Assembly (NCBI GenBank): GCA_002803225.1
Contig: NXFV01000400.1
Location: 29,075-93,074 of the forward strand
Direction of reading: 5' to 3'
Origin: Gamarada debralockiae
Lineage: Eukaryota; Ascomycota; Leotiomycetes; Helotiales; Hyphodiscaceae
DNA: 64,000 nucleotides
Shown: one piece after another, positions 36,201 through 48,809 of the stretch
How positions within the stretch are numbered: the stretch's first letter is position 1
How the letters are laid out: every line of letters begins with the position of its first letter
The notes under the pieces: generated by a model
Databases searched by the model: none
What the model was told of the DNA's origin: nothing
What the model saw: only the letters and a program-made list of their open reading frames with translations
Made by a program: the position numbers and the translations under genes

Positions 36201-36982
36201 GCTGCCGAGCGGTGAGCTTGGCTGCTTCTTGACGCGACCGACGCGAAAGATCTGGTGCAGTTACAATCCCTCAACTGGGTTGAACCATCACACTCGCAGT
36301 TTTTGATGAGTTTGGGACAGAAGATATTGGAAGCGGATTTGATCGCAGTTCTTATGAAGGAAAGATAGCCTCGAATGCATTGTCGCGCTACCTATTGTGA
36401 CGCTGTCCCAGTTGAATACTTCCTAGACGGTGAATAATTACAGAGCCTGGAAACTAAATATCGATATCAGATGATAACCTACTGTACTACGAAGCAGTAG
36501 AGATGTACCGCATTTATTAGACTATAAGATGTTAATCCCTCGATCTTGTTCAGCGATTGAAAACAGCGAACGGCTCCTGACAAAACAGAAGCCCGAGTCA
36601 CTCATTCTGAGGGAGGAATTAGACTTGGAGGATATCAGGAATAAGATTTGAGCTCTTCGAAGAGCATTTTCTTGCTCGTTGTAGCTAGCTGGATTCTTAT
36701 GTTCCAATTTCTACGGTGTTATGAAGCCGACAAGAGCAAGTAAACAGACCTCACTCAGCCTTGGTAGAGAACGAGGCGAGACTACCGGTACTGCTTCATC
36801 ACTGTTGAACTTGAACATCTGTCTTCTTCCACCACAAACCCCCACAACCTGCGCCTTCACCTCTCAAGAAAATGCAATAATGTTTCCAACTTCGTCGTGC
36901 CTATAGTCTCGTTTAAAGCTCTATGTCGGAGTATTCTCCCGCCTGCACAATAAAGAAAAATCTCAGCCTCGTGTCCTCAAGG
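36201..36982. promoter_or_regulatory. bidirectional promoter region, IMA1 / ALG14
   Basis: 782 bases between two divergent start codons. Short open frames are present but unsupported. No motif assigned. Confidence 0.4.
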
Positions 36983-37830
36983 ATGGCTAATCTGTCAGCC
37001 TTACTGCTTGTCTGGACAGGACTCCTCATTCTCGTCGTTACAGCATTCGTAAGATATTGCGACGGCGTCTATGGATCAGGCTCTTGCTAACGATGGCTTT
37101 ATAGCTCCGCCGGTTACTCTATATCCTCTCCCCCATATCGCGAACTCGACGTGATCCCCGAATCAACTGCCCAAAGACTGGCCGGTCGCATATGGTAGCA
37201 GTCCTAGGATCTGGTGGTCATACTGCAGAGATGATGTCTCTTCTAAGAAACATAAACCCTACGAGATACATCCATCGAACCTATATTGTCTCCTCGGGAG
37301 ATGACCTTTCACATGACAGAGCCTTCGACATCGAAACCACTATCCAGTCGAAACACAAACAGTCCAGCGTGAGCAAAGAAGAAGAAGTGGATCCTATTAC
37401 CGGCAAATGGGATGTCAAAGTTGTTCCTCGAGCAAGGAAGATTCATCAATCGCTCAAAACGACGCCTTTCTCGTCGCTCTGGTGCTTGATCTGTTGCATG
37501 ACCACTTTACACCAGATTTCGAAGACATCCATTGCCGCTGCCTTCGAATATCCGGACGTGATCGTTACCAATGGACCGGCCACAGCCGTAATGGTAATTC
37601 TAGCAAGCGTGCTTCTGAAGTTCTTTGGGTATGCGCCTGCGCACAAGATGAAGATAATTTATGTGGAGAGTTGGGCAAGGGTGAAGACGTTGAGTCTGAG
37701 CGGCAAGTTCTTGCTACGGATGAGGGTGTGTGACAGGTTTATCGTGCAGTGGGAGGAGTTGGCAAATAAAATCAATGGCGATGGGGCGAGAAGAAAGGTA
37801 GAATGGATAGGAGGATTTCTGGTGGAGTAA
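36983..37830 (+). CDS. ALG14: UDP-GlcNAc transferase subunit Alg14
   Basis: Alg14 anchors Alg13 to the ER membrane; together they add the second GlcNAc to dolichol-PP-GlcNAc in N-glycan synthesis. Exon 1 (36983-37048, MANLSALLLVWTGLLILVVT) encodes the N-terminal membrane segment; exon 2 (37105-37830) the rest; 263 residues in total. Signature motifs: VLGSGGHTAEMMSLL, YIVSSGDDLS, VKVVPRARKIHQSL, YPDVIVTNGPATAV, KIIYVESWARVKTLSLSGK and a C-terminal QWEELA. A Lys/Glu-rich insert (about residues 95-110) lies between the N-terminal Rossmann strands, as in other filamentous fungi. Start chosen because it supplies the expected membrane anchor. Confidence 0.95.
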
Positions 37831-38100
37831 CAGGCCATGTTCACCAAACTTGTTTAATAGTTGGCGTTTTGCCTCGAGATAATGCTCATACAGGCTCTGT
37901 AAAGCCAGACTGATGCCAGCAGAATTAGGTGGCCACAAAACGCTTATTGCAAAGTGCTCAAGTCCAACGGGCAAGTGACTTTGAGGTTCCGCTGGTTCCT
38001 CTTCCAGCGCCTTTGTGATCATACATTTCTTTGCATAATGTACACTCTAATCGACTATGGCCATGGCCCTCTACCACAGCATTACATTGCCAATGCTTCT

Positions 38101-38870
38101 TTATGCCAAGGCTGTCTCTTCTTCAGTATCCACAAGCTCGCTAGAGCCATCATCTTCATTCGCTGTCCCAACACCTGTATATGCAGCGTCCCTCTGTCTT
38201 TCAATCGCCTCAACTTCCTTCGTAGCCCAAGCCTTCCATGCCTCATAGGTCTTATCCTCCAGCTCTGTCCCCACTTCTAATACGCTCTTTCCGAAGTATG
38301 CTCCAACCCACAACGCTTCTTCCTTCGCAACTCGCCGTTCGACTTCCTCTTCCTGGCGAAGAGCATAGAATTCTTTCCGGGCTATATCGTAAGCCTGGGT
38401 ACGACTCATACCACCGTGGTTCATGAGCCAAAGCTGTCGTTGGACAACACTGCAGAGATGTTAGAGCTGCATAATGGAACTGTAATCTTGAAGCCGTACC
38501 TCTCTCCATTCAAAGGTCTTCCCTGCTGTTGAATCCTACTCCAATCACACCTCTGTCCATCCCTCCCATCATTCTCTAACACAATCCTTGGTCTTGCAAG
38601 CTCCCAGGGATGATCACTGTAGAACTCCTTCCGTATTCGATCTTCTTCATATTCGATCGGTTGTGGTTTGAACATCTTGCTAGGTTTCCTCGTCCGTGAT
38701 TTAGTATTAGGTACTCGATGTTGGGTGGGTTGAGTGCGTGTGAGGATTTCGGAGGGAGGGATTGCTCCAATTGTCTTGAACCATGGTGGTGGTTGACTTA
38801 TGCTTTGAGATTCGATGAGGAGGGATGCAGTTTGATATACCCTCGAGGGCTTGAGATTGAGTCCTCTCAT
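38101..38870 (-). CDS. RSM25: mitochondrial small-subunit ribosomal protein mS23 (Rsm25)
   Basis: Component of the mitochondrial 37S ribosomal subunit. Exons 38870-38500 and 38449-38101 (50-base intron) encode 239 residues. Family landmarks: PSRVYQTASLL at the N-terminus, PPWFKTIGAIPPSEILTRTQ, RKPSKMFKPQPIEYEEDRI, RKEFYSDHPWELARPRIVLE, and after the intron QRQLWLMNHGGMSRTQAYD, EALWVGAYFGKSVLEVG. Two in-frame ATGs (38888 and 38870) are possible; 38870 fits the short N-terminus usual for the family. The C-terminus is acidic. Divergently transcribed from a PPR gene. Confidence 0.93.
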
Positions 38871-39200
38871 ATTTGTGAATGGTAGCACCGAGGGCTAAGA
38901 TTAAAATCAGTAATTTTGCCCAAGAACTATCGATTGTATTACTTACAATAGGTTTGATGTTCCCAGCATCAATACTTGAAGTCGAGCTGTAGCATGCGAC
39001 TCCACAACTTTTTCGACTAGCGCGATCATTCCGCGCCCAAAATATGATTGGCCCTTCAGATTTCTATCAAGCACCTCGCGACACCTCAATCTTCTTTCTT
39101 CAGCCTTGGGATAACGGCGAGGTATCATTAAACAACATTTAAAGCTCCAATGCCTCTGCAAGAACGGTGACAATATTGGGGCCACAATGTCAGACTGCTC
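38871..39200. promoter_or_regulatory. bidirectional promoter region, mS23 / PPR
   Basis: 330 bases between start codons of two nuclear genes for likely mitochondrial gene-expression proteins. Shared regulation is an inference from position; no motif recognised. Confidence 0.45.
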
Positions 39201-41039
39201 ATGTCAGTCTTTTGCAGTTCCTCCTTCTCGACGAGCAGAACCATCGTGTCGAAGATAGCTCCGCCCCAAGTTCTATCCTTCTTATACCCAATCGACATCG
39301 CCCAGAGTCTACGTTCCCAAACCCAGCGTCAAGCTTGCCAGAACAGCGCTCGGCAGATGGTTTCGAGCCCAGCAGCTCTCGAGGCGTGGTTCTTCAATTC
39401 TCTAGCCACTGCTGGCCATTGCCCCAAGCACAACCCCAAACTACGAGAGCCATGCACATTTTTCACGGCCCAAAGGCCAAACGTCTCGACGAAGCGGCGG
39501 CAGACCCACGGTGCCTCTTTCAAGCGGCAAAATCACACACTGGCATCTCCAGAGGAAGGAAAGGCAGTCGAAGAGCCAGCTATTGAACCCAATCGCACCA
39601 AGGAAGAACTGATGGCATTGGTGGACCAGTACAGCGGAGGGTCTTTTACGGATCAGCTACCGCTACTTGAGCTCCCAAGACTTCATCAGCCTTCTGATGG
39701 TCCATATTTGACCGTTTCTGACAAGGTCCAAGACGAATGGCCCCCTCCCCACCATGCGTGGCCCGCAAACCAGGAGACTGTGGCGAAGCTCAATGTTCTG
39801 GATGAAGCGCTTAAAGACTTTTCGAAAGACCCGGAAGAAATATATATACTATACAGAGACCTTCCTGCACCCCGAGTCCCATACCTCGAATCCAAAGCTC
39901 GACATAGACTGCTGCGCCATCTAGCGGTTGTTGAACACAAAAATGAACATTCTATGCTAAGATATCTCTCTGTGGTGGACGATATGAAGGGTACCGCTAT
40001 ACCTCTGACAACTTCTGAATGGACAAGCGCTCTCTCGTTTGCTTCAAGATATGTGGCCCGGTCTACAGAAGTGGAGGTCGAGTCAGCGCTACATATGTGG
40101 AGAGAAATGGAACATGTAGCAGGGGTGAAGGGCAATGATGCTACTTTCAACGTCCTCTTCGATGTTGCCTGCAAAGCGGGCAAGTTCACACTGGCCGAAA
40201 TGATCTACAAAGAGATGCAGGCTCGTGGCTTTGAGTTCAATCGATTTCATCATGTTAGCCAGATCCATTATCATGGACTCAAGGGAGATGGTGATGGCGC
40301 GAGAGCTGCATACAAAGCACTCGTGGAAGCTGGCGAAATTGTTGATACTGTGGTATTGAATGCCATGATGTCTGCCCTCGTCACAGCACATGAAGCCAAT
40401 GCCGCCGAAAACATCTACGAACGCATGAAGAAAATCCATATGGAGACTTCTGGATCTGTTCTCCCTCCCCGAGACTACAAAGCTCGACGGATGATCAACA
40501 GGGTCTTGATGAAAATGGCGAAGATAGCCAAAGTTGACTCCAGCAAACGAGAAGAATTTCAGCGGAAATCTATCATAGCTCCAGATCTTCAAACATATCG
40601 AATCTTGGTCAATTATTTTGCAGTTCAAGCTGGCGAGCTAGACAAGGCTGCCAAGTTCCTTGATGAGATGAAATGGTTCAATCTGCCCGTTCACGGAGCC
40701 CTGTTCCTTGCTCTTTTGAAAGGATTCGCCCTTCACGGTGGGGTTCGATATACCCACTGGACTGAAGACAGGCTTGAGAGTGTGTGGAAAGCTTTGATGG
40801 AGGCAATGGATAACGAGGTTATAGACTTGTATATTTCGAAATGGATCGTCATGTGGACGCTCAGGGCGTTTGCGAAGTGCTCGGGAAAGTCGAGAACGGT
40901 TGATATTTGGGAGCAGATCAAGGAGAAATGGGATCCAGGGGAAGAGGATATGGATTTTGTCATGAAGACTTTACGCCTACTTCTAGAAGGCGAAGACATG
41001 TCAGAGAAGCGTATGGATTGGATACTGGGATCATTGTAA
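39201..41039 (+). CDS. pentatricopeptide repeat protein, likely mitochondrial
   Basis: A single open frame of 612 residues without introns. Helical-pair repeats typical of PPR proteins are visible: TFNVLFDVACKAGKFTLAEM followed by IYKEMQARGFEFN, VLNAMMSALVTAHEANAAEN followed by IYERMKKI, and YRILVNYFAVQAGELDKAAK followed by FLDEMKWFNLPV. The N-terminus is rich in Ser, Arg and Gln with almost no acids, consistent with mitochondrial import. PPR proteins bind organelle RNA; the target is unknown. The start at 39201 is the first ATG; an internal ATG at 39357 would shorten the presequence. It ends 41039, close to the next gene (PNKP at 41445). Specific homology to a named yeast PPR could not be settled. 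Confidence 0.85.
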   Translation: MSVFCSSSFSTSRTIVSKIAPPQVLSFLYPIDIAQSLRSQTQRQACQNSARQMVSSPAALEAWFFNSLATAGHCPKHNPKLREPCTFFTAQRPNVSTKRRQTHGASFKRQNHTLASPEEGKAVEEPAIEPNRTKEELMALVDQYSGGSFTDQLPLLELPRLHQPSDGPYLTVSDKVQDEWPPPHHAWPANQETVAKLNVLDEALKDFSKDPEEIYILYRDLPAPRVPYLESKARHRLLRHLAVVEHKNEHSMLRYLSVVDDMKGTAIPLTTSEWTSALSFASRYVARSTEVEVESALHMWREMEHVAGVKGNDATFNVLFDVACKAGKFTLAEMIYKEMQARGFEFNRFHHVSQIHYHGLKGDGDGARAAYKALVEAGEIVDTVVLNAMMSALVTAHEANAAENIYERMKKIHMETSGSVLPPRDYKARRMINRVLMKMAKIAKVDSSKREEFQRKSIIAPDLQTYRILVNYFAVQAGELDKAAKFLDEMKWFNLPVHGALFLALLKGFALHGGVRYTHWTEDRLESVWKALMEAMDNEVIDLYISKWIVMWTLRAFAKCSGKSRTVDIWEQIKEKWDPGEEDMDFVMKTLRLLLEGEDMSEKRMDWILGSL

Positions 41040-41444
41040 TGATACAGATCGTAGCAAAAGGGCATGTGGCCGGTTGGATTGTTTATGAAAGAGCTCAGAT
41101 CAACAAAAGCTTGAGCTTGTAGGTTTAGGGTGACTGAAAAGACGTAATGCCCAACAACCACAACGTTGAATTTTCTTCCAGCATCTTAAAGTGATTACAA
41201 GCAAAGCAAACTATGGAATGGAGGCTTCGTTGTGTTGAGATATTTTGATAATCATTGAGATTCGTTGCTGACAGCTGGTCCTGTGACTTCGTGTTTTCGA
41301 CCTCTCGCGATCTAGAACTCAAAAGCAACTTCACGCGTCAACCATCAACCCTGCTACAACCACCTTCAGGTCGCACAACACTTTGAACCCGACTCATTCT
41401 GGCTCTTCTGACTTAAAACAGTAGAAGAAGCTTTGTTCGTAAGA

Positions 41445-43374
41445 ATGGCAAGCGCTTCAAAGGGCAGCAAGCGCAAGTTTACGCTAAACGCTCCTCTCTC
41501 TCCACCACCACTGAAACGTAAAGTTCAATCAACGACAACACGTGAGTTTTTCCAAGATCAATACTTAGTAGTTAGATGCTAAATGGTATCTCAGAAAATG
41601 CGGTAGCATCGTTTTTCACTCCTACTAGCTCAAAACCTCCGGAGAAGATTGTCTGGACAGAGCGAGCGCCGAATGATGACACCCCCACCAGTCTTCTTGC
41701 CGGAAAATATCAGCCTTCAAACGACCAAAGTTCACTTCAGAATGATAATTCGAATGAGAAAAGAAGAAAAGTCGCTGCATTTGATTTCGTAAGTCACCAT
41801 CGGAGTCAGCACGAGACGCAACTTCTAATTACAGCTTTCGAACAGGATTCAACCCTCATTCAGACAGCTTCGGGAAAGAAGTTTGCTTCTGATGCTCAAG
41901 ACTGGAAATGGTGGCATCCCTCTGTGCCTGGTATTATTCGGAAATTATACCTTGAAGATGGGTATATTGCACCTCGTCTGTTCTATATGCTACGTTGTTG
42001 ACAATGAACCTAGCTTCAGAGTCGTGATCATTAGCAATCAAGGCGGGATTGCGTTGAGGGCCGATACCAACTCCAAGGCTCCCAAAGCAAATCATACGAC
42101 CAAGCTTGCCTCCTTCAAGACGAAAGTGTCGGCAGTTTTCAATCAGCTAGACATTCCTATCAGCATCTATGCCGCGACCGCGAAAGATATCTATCGAAAG
42201 CCGCGAACTGGAATGTGGAAGGAACTGCTCCGAGATTATGACATCCATACTCCAGGTGACCTCGATCTTGAGAACTCTATTTTCGTCGGAGATGCCGGTG
42301 GACGTATCGCACGTGGCGGGAAGCCAAAAGACTTCTCATGCTCGGATCGGTAAATATTCAAGACCTTGTCATATTTCAGAGTTCCTAACAAAGAACAGAA
42401 ACTTCGCAGCGAATGTTGGTATCAAGTTTCGTACACCCGAAGAATTCTTCCTCCACGAGGACCCTCGGGAGTTTACTCGATCATTCGATCCTTCGGAGTA
42501 TCTGCCTGATTTCTCTGCGGCTGAAGGTTGGTCATGAAGCACCTCGTGATGCACGGAAGTTTGGAAATTGATCATTGTATAGCACCCGAACCCTACCTCA
42601 AGAAGAATGACCAAGAAATTGTCTTATTCTGTGGTAGCCCAGGCGCTGGCAAGAGTACCTTCTACTGGAAACAGCTCCAGCCCCTCGGTTTCGAAAGAGT
42701 CAATCAAGACACCTTAAAAACAGTGAGTTGTACATTCCTGAATGGTCCCGTGAGCTTTGACTAATACTCGGAAGCGAGAGAAGTGTATCAAAGTTGCGGG
42801 AGAGTACTTGGTTGAGGGGAAGTCCGTTGCAGTCGGTACGTATCCGTTGTCAAATGATACGGCATATTTTACATGCGATGCTGACAATCAACAGATAACA
42901 CCAATGCCGATTCTGAAGTTCGAAGTAAATGGGTTGAGTTGGCTAATAAACGCAACGTGCCGATCCGCTGCGTCTTGTTCACTGCATCAGCCGAGATATG
43001 TGAGCACAATGATGCTGTGCGAGCCTTGAACGAAGCTGTAAGTGTCGCGCAGCTCCTCAGCCGGCCTCATAATCTCCCAACAGAAATTGTATCTGTATCT
43101 GCAGGGAACATTGTCACGACAGCATGTGAAGTTATACTCTAACGTCCTACAGATGAACCCTGAAAAGCGTTCAATATTACCAAGCCTGGCTTTCAAAGGA
43201 TTTTCTTCACGATATCAACGACCTGCACTCTCGGAGGGATTCCAAGACATTACGGAAGTGGCTTTCAAGGTTGGTTCATCACATGCATGAATGACATTTT
43301 CGTACTGATCAAGCACGTTGCAGTTCAATGGAAATGAAGCGGAACGTGAGATTTGGAGTCTGCACTGGACCTGA
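41445..43374 (+). CDS. PNK1: bifunctional polynucleotide kinase 3'-phosphatase
   Basis: Repairs DNA ends by removing 3'-phosphates and phosphorylating 5'-hydroxyls. Ten exons (41445-41541, 41595-41788, 41846-41961, 42014-42349, 42399-42526, 42583-42722, 42775-42835, 42895-43037, 43153-43269, 43324-43374) join in frame to 460 residues. The N-terminus is short and basic (KGSKRKFTL), without an obvious FHA domain, as in fungal forms. The HAD phosphatase motif AFDFDSTLI spans the intron after FDF; further motifs are WWHPSVPGIIRKLY, FRVVIISNQGGIA, YRKPRTGMW and NSIFVGDAGGR. The kinase has the Walker A loop CGSPGAGKST and the conserved VNQDTLKT. The C-terminus EREIWSLHWT is family-typical. No defect. 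Confidence 0.93.
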
Positions 43375-46367
43375 AAGCAAGATACCCCGAAATATTGATC
43401 CCATGCATGAGCTCCCATGTGCTCGGCATGCCTCCAGCCTTTCACATGGCGCCTCATTTGTTCTTCAGCGACGGGTATTACCCAGCATATTCTATACCTG
43501 CCACGCAACCGCTTATGCACGACGACACAATGGATGGGCGCACAGCATTCTCTGGGTTGCGTCAAAAGAGTGTTTTCAACTACAGGATTATGCCTGAATG
43601 ACGAGTTTGTTGAGCCATTTACAATCTGCAGCCTTCGCGCAACCGATTGTTGGACCTGCGTGTTCGGCTGGAACTTTATTTGTCCTCTCTTGCAAGCGAC
43701 GATGGATGAGAAAGCATTTGGAAGCGGCGAATAGTGATTGCGGAGTAGGTTCATGGATGTAATGTAATCAACGTTGCATCTCTCAATTTGTGTTTGCAGA
43801 TCTCAACTCCCAAGTTTATTCTTGTCTCTTTGGTGGGGAAACCTATGATGCTTACTGAGGGGAAGCAAAAACTCTGCAAAAAAATCTCGACATCGGATGC
43901 TTGCTGCTCTACTAAAATCTGATAGGGCGAAATCCACAAACTCAGTGACTAACATCACTCTACAAGAAATCGGGGAAAGCCCGACGACCTCGACACGTTG
44001 GATCCACCAGTGAAAAGAATTGGGGAGGTTGGAGTCCAGACCCCGCTGAACCTTTTCGTGCATTGTCAATCGTGCCTTGACACAAAGGCCGCCATGATGC
44101 TTGCCTCTACAACTCTCAGGCTGCCTTCAGAAGGTTTGCTGCTAAATTCTTTGCAGAAACGCTTGTCGCACTCTGACTTTATGGCTCGAGAGAAGCTTTG
44201 CGTTCACCAAAAGGCTGATCTGTTACAGGACTGATTCGGTGAACAGCCACCATGGCCACGGCAATTATTGAATTATTGAAGGCCATCTCAAGTTTCTCAA
44301 CCCTTTCCGCTGCGCACAGTAATTGGAACCACTTTTCAGGTCACGATGTTTCAAAAACAATTTAGGGCGATCGGCAGCTTGGGAGGATGGATTTTCGTTT
44401 GTTTCCCGACGTGCGATGTGTTGGTTTTTTCAGGGCTTCTGCAGGGCCTCAGGCGAGAAGCACAGCAGTATTGTTCCTGACCCCTGACATAATTGAGGCG
44501 TGGACCAACCGGGGCCAACCAAAAAGGTACAGGCCAATCAGGAGCGCTGCGGAATGGCAAGATGCAGGTTCCGGCTACCAGAACCCAAAGAGAAAGTGTG
44601 ACCTAACCACCAAATCACACCTTGTCCTCCCTCAATGAAGTTATGCGCACTGCACGCAATTATTTATATCTCAATGAGAAGTGACGAGGTTGAGCGGCAG
44701 GCGGACGGGAGTCGTTCTGGTGGTACGAAAACATGAGAAACGACGAAAATCCTTCGCAATAATTGGGTCGCGAAAGGATCAGCGACTCCGACATGTGCAG
44801 GTACCCGGCTGGGATGTCTCACTTGTGGAACAAAGGCGTGGAATCTGCGAGGGGTCGTAATCACAGTCCATATGCCGTGACTTTTATCCTTTGTCTCGGG
44901 GGGCACAGGAAAGAGATGTTGTCTGCTCGATTCTGCCATGACTGCGTTTGCGGTCGTGGGCGGTTTGACAACTTGGCTCCATAGGTGTGATACTTTCGAA
45001 GAATACATCCAACCCGCGGCCAGTCGTTCTCCGAGGTTGAATTGACTTTCGTGCAGTCCCATGTCATGGAACTTCCAACCCAGCTTCTCAGGCATTCATA
45101 GGCCATCACATCATGGATGCTTGGCGAGTGGAACCAACCAAGGGAAGCTTTAGGCGCTAGGTACTTGGACGGATTCAGCTATAAACGGCCGGATATGGAT
45201 CCATATTTTTAGAGCAAGGATGGATATCCTTGGAACTCAACGTCAGTAAACCTTGTTAGCCGTGATTTGGTTCTTTTTCCCCTTCCTTGTCTCTCTCACC
45301 CCCGTCGAATTAGCATCCTCCGTCTGCCGATTGGAGATTTCGAAAGGCAAGTGGAGGGTGCAAACCCTGGAAAGCCCTTAGCAAACGAAGACCATTTTGT
45401 GGCCCGTGAAAGAGGAACCTTCGGACCTTGGGATCTTGGAAGTTGGGACGTGGGAACTTTTGGGAGGCCGGGGGGAGCTTCAGTTGGGCACAGCTTATCA
45501 CGCCTCTTTATAGCATTTACAGCTGTGTTTTGGGAGCTGTTTACAACGACTAAAACTCAATTAGAGGCAGAAGACTAGGTGAGTTCCGTAGTTGATATGT
45601 TAGTAGAGCTAGTCTGGCAGTGTCTTTGGCCGACCGAGCGAGAAAGGAGCGGCAAGTTTCCGCGCGCATACCCTTCTGTGTCTCGCTAAAAGATTAGACG
45701 CAACGGTCAAAGTTCTTCCTCTCTGGGCGGGGCGCGGGTGCGAGTAAATCCGAGGCGCATCAGAACAGAGCTACCACTGACGCCTCTTTCCCACCAGGGC
45801 CAGGCACAACACAAAATCAGTGCCCATCCCACGGCCCTCTATTCTCCCAGGCTGTTCCGTCTCCCTCTCTTTCGCCGCACCGTACCATTCGTTCCGGTCG
45901 CAACACATCAGATCACACAGCACACAGCACACAATCGTTCAATCGTTCAATTAGCTTTATTCAATAGCCACTCAATCCTACTCGAAGTACCCAATCCTGT
46001 AAGTGGGCCGAAAATCCTGATTCTGCACGTGAGGGCGCATTCGTCCCCACGTAACCCCATGTGTGTTCCGACGCGAGAGTGCAAATTCTGATTGGTAGTG
46101 GGAAAAAGTACTCGCAGCACCCTATCGACTCTCATAACCATTCACCCTCTACCTACGTGGTCCATTCGAAATCGCACAACCTCTATTCCAGCAGCTCTCG
46201 ACCACGTATTGAACCGAACTATCGATTCTCAGCAAGCAAGTCGTTATCAATACCAAACCTTCGAAAAAGAAATCACACAAGATGCCATCGACTTCAACAT
46301 AAACTCGCGATAGGAATCGCATCAACGAACCCATCACGACGACCAGTGACCCAGAAACCCAGCAATA
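43375..46367. other. gene-poor spacer
   Basis: About 3 kb after PNK1. No open frame shows a recognisable domain. The last 500 bases before 46368 are rich in C and short repeats such as CACAGCACACAGCACACAA (about 45915-45935) and probably hold the promoter and leader of the next gene. Confidence 0.45.
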
Positions 46368-48075
46368 ATGTCACTGAAACTTAAGCCATTATTACTTCCG
46401 CAACTGGTGGAAGAGCGGAGGAAGAGAGAAAGCATTTCGGACTCAGAGATGGACCTTTCTTCGTCATATTGTTATAGCCAGAACTCTTCCGTCTCGGAAA
46501 TTCCTTCACCGGTCACTCCTACGTTCTCCACTCGAGGACACATGGGATGCCCAAGCTCTGCCTCTTCGATCGAATCGTCTTTTCACAGCTCTGTCACCGA
46601 CAGTCCGTCATCACCAACGTTTGTTGGGCCGAAGACTGGCAAACAGTCATTGCCCGATGTTCAGGAAGAACCCCATGAGCGAGAAGAGGACTTCGATATG
46701 TTTGAAGAAGCTAATGAGCTATATGATTGTTTGTGTAAGTTATGATGTGGGGTTGGAAACAAAGCTTTGGACGTTATAGCTAATGCTTGCAATAACAGGC
46801 GACGACCAGCAATGCCTGCATCGCGACTCCACCATGGCAAAAAGCTCGGTGCAATTGTCCAGGGAGCAAGATTTCGACTACGATCTTGCAGACGGATTCT
46901 TCAGCGATGGGGAGTTTTCTGTTAGCCCACGATTCAAGAAGCGAAGACAAGAGTCACCACTTACTGGTCTTGCAAATCGATTTGGAACCAGGTTCCCATC
47001 CTTCTCCAGGAAATGGCGATCAAGAAGGGGAATAAGCGCAGCAACAATCACATCCGATGTGCAACGAGAGAATACTGCTTCAAGGGGCGCATCGAGTCGG
47101 TCATCTTCTGTATCGAATTCCGCCCGACAAGCTTTGGACGGGTCGTTTGAGCCTCAAATGCCACCAACGCCCACACGAAGTGTCTTCAACAGCCGAGAAG
47201 ATATCACAACCACGACGTCAATCAACATTGAAAGGGCCAATGGGGAGAGCAGAGGACACGAAGAAGGATTTGCAACCACGCCATTACTTCCACCCTTGAT
47301 GATGGACGCCTCAGCCAACACCAAACTAGTTTCCATGCAATCACCCCTCCAATCTCCCTCCATCGCCGAACCCAACGACCCCTTCTCCGGAAACGTCACC
47401 CCTATCGACGCGATCACAACGCCTCAATTTCCTGGCATGCCCTCCCCGGCTCTCAGCACGAAGCCCTCCATCTCGTCCTTCCACCCCTCTAATCGCCCGG
47501 CGCATCTGATCCCCTCCTCCGAAATCCCACCTATCCTGATCGCAGACCCCAACGACGAATGGGCAAACAAACTCGGCCACGCAAACTTCACCATCTACCC
47601 CGAGCCCTACGTTCCCGAAGCCTTCGACCTAGAAGCTTGTCGCCAACTCCGCGCAAACTGGGATTTAGCTCGCTGCAATTACACCAAGCACTTGGTACGA
47701 ACCGGGGAGCACTATGGCGTGACATCTAAAACCTACAAGTTGACTGAAGAGAAATGGTCCTCCATTGACGCAACTTGGCGGAAAAATAACGACCTCACGA
47801 TCGCCAACACCGTCGAGAATTCCTCTGAAGCCTTCGCCACGCTGAAACATACCACCCTTGGCGAGCCAGGCAGCACCAATGTCATGACCAAGATCCCCTC
47901 TCTCAACGATCCCAGAAGCGAGGGCAAATTCCCACAGCTCGGCGACGAAGATATCGTTGGTCCCATGGTGCAAGTTGCTGCTCAGCTGCGGCACAGTCCA
48001 AGCAAGAAAGCGAAACTGCTTAAGTTCTTCGCGGAGAAGTTCCCTGTTGGATTGGCGAAGTTGAATGAGCATTAG
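46368..48075 (+). CDS. Pro/Ser-rich fungal protein of unknown function
   Basis: Exons 46368-46734 and 46799-48075 (64-base intron) encode 547 residues. I do not recognise a known domain. The N-terminal 120 residues are Ser-rich (SSSYCYSQNSSVSEIPSP) with an acidic end (EEDFDMFEEANELYDCLC). The middle contains a basic patch (FSRKWRSRRG) and Pro/Ser/Thr-rich linkers. The C-terminal third looks folded and conserved: YPEPYVPEAFDLEACRQLR, NWDLARCNYTKHLVRTGEHYG, EEKWSSIDATWRKN and a final SPSKKAKLLKFFAEKFPVGL. Composition suggests a cytosolic or nuclear regulatory protein. Codon usage and intron structure support a real gene. No partner can be inferred from neighbours. Confidence 0.8.
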
Positions 48076-48809
48076 ACATACCCACGCTGAGGCGAGGCCT
48101 CACGGCTTGATGTTATTTCTTTTGTCTGTTGCGATTGTAACAACAGCTCGCGCTGTCTTTATCACGACCCGTTCTGATTCGGAGATTTAACGGCCGACCA
48201 GTTTACTGTTATGTTTATTTTTTTGATTTTGGATATCGATACCCCCACACGCTCCTTAGCAAGCTACGTTCCTTAACATTTCCTTTCTTCGACCGTTAAT
48301 TACTATTTGTTATTGTTTATACCTTAAGATCTCCTGTGTATATTGGTTAACTGGTGTTGGAATGGGGACGGAAAGGAAGAGAACGGACCCGGTCTAGATT
48401 GGCTGGGTAGAATGGATTGAAAATGGATCTATGAGATACAGGCATGGCGCATCTTTGGTCATTGTTGGCTGGAAAGAAAAAGTTGCGTGTATTATACCTT
48501 GGGGAAGAAAAGGGAAGGGGGTGTTGAAGACGGGAAGAGAGGGGAGGTGGTTTCTTGTGTTGCATGGCGGCTATTACCTTCAATCCGTTCAGGGTTTATT
48601 TGGGACAGCGCAGTCTTTATCTTGGTGGACGATTGATATGTGTAGTTATCCCGTCTTTCAGACGTGGAGATGAGAGATGAAAGAAAAATTAAATTAAAAA
48701 TCAAACAAAATCCCAGTCAAGTGATTCGGTGCGGTCACATCCGAAGTACCATTACCGCTCGCTCATCCAAGTCCAACCAGAAATCATAACGCAAAGGAGA
48801 GCGCTAGGC
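48076..48809. other. convergent intergenic region
   Basis: Lies between the 3' ends of the Pro/Ser-rich gene and Zn-cluster paralogue A. Contains T-rich 3' untranslated-type DNA (48180-48340). No gene seen. Confidence 0.4.

Noticed and set aside
43803..45109. Several 80-140 residue open frames downstream of PNK1
   Set aside because: No domains, no splice continuity, and frames overlap on both strands.
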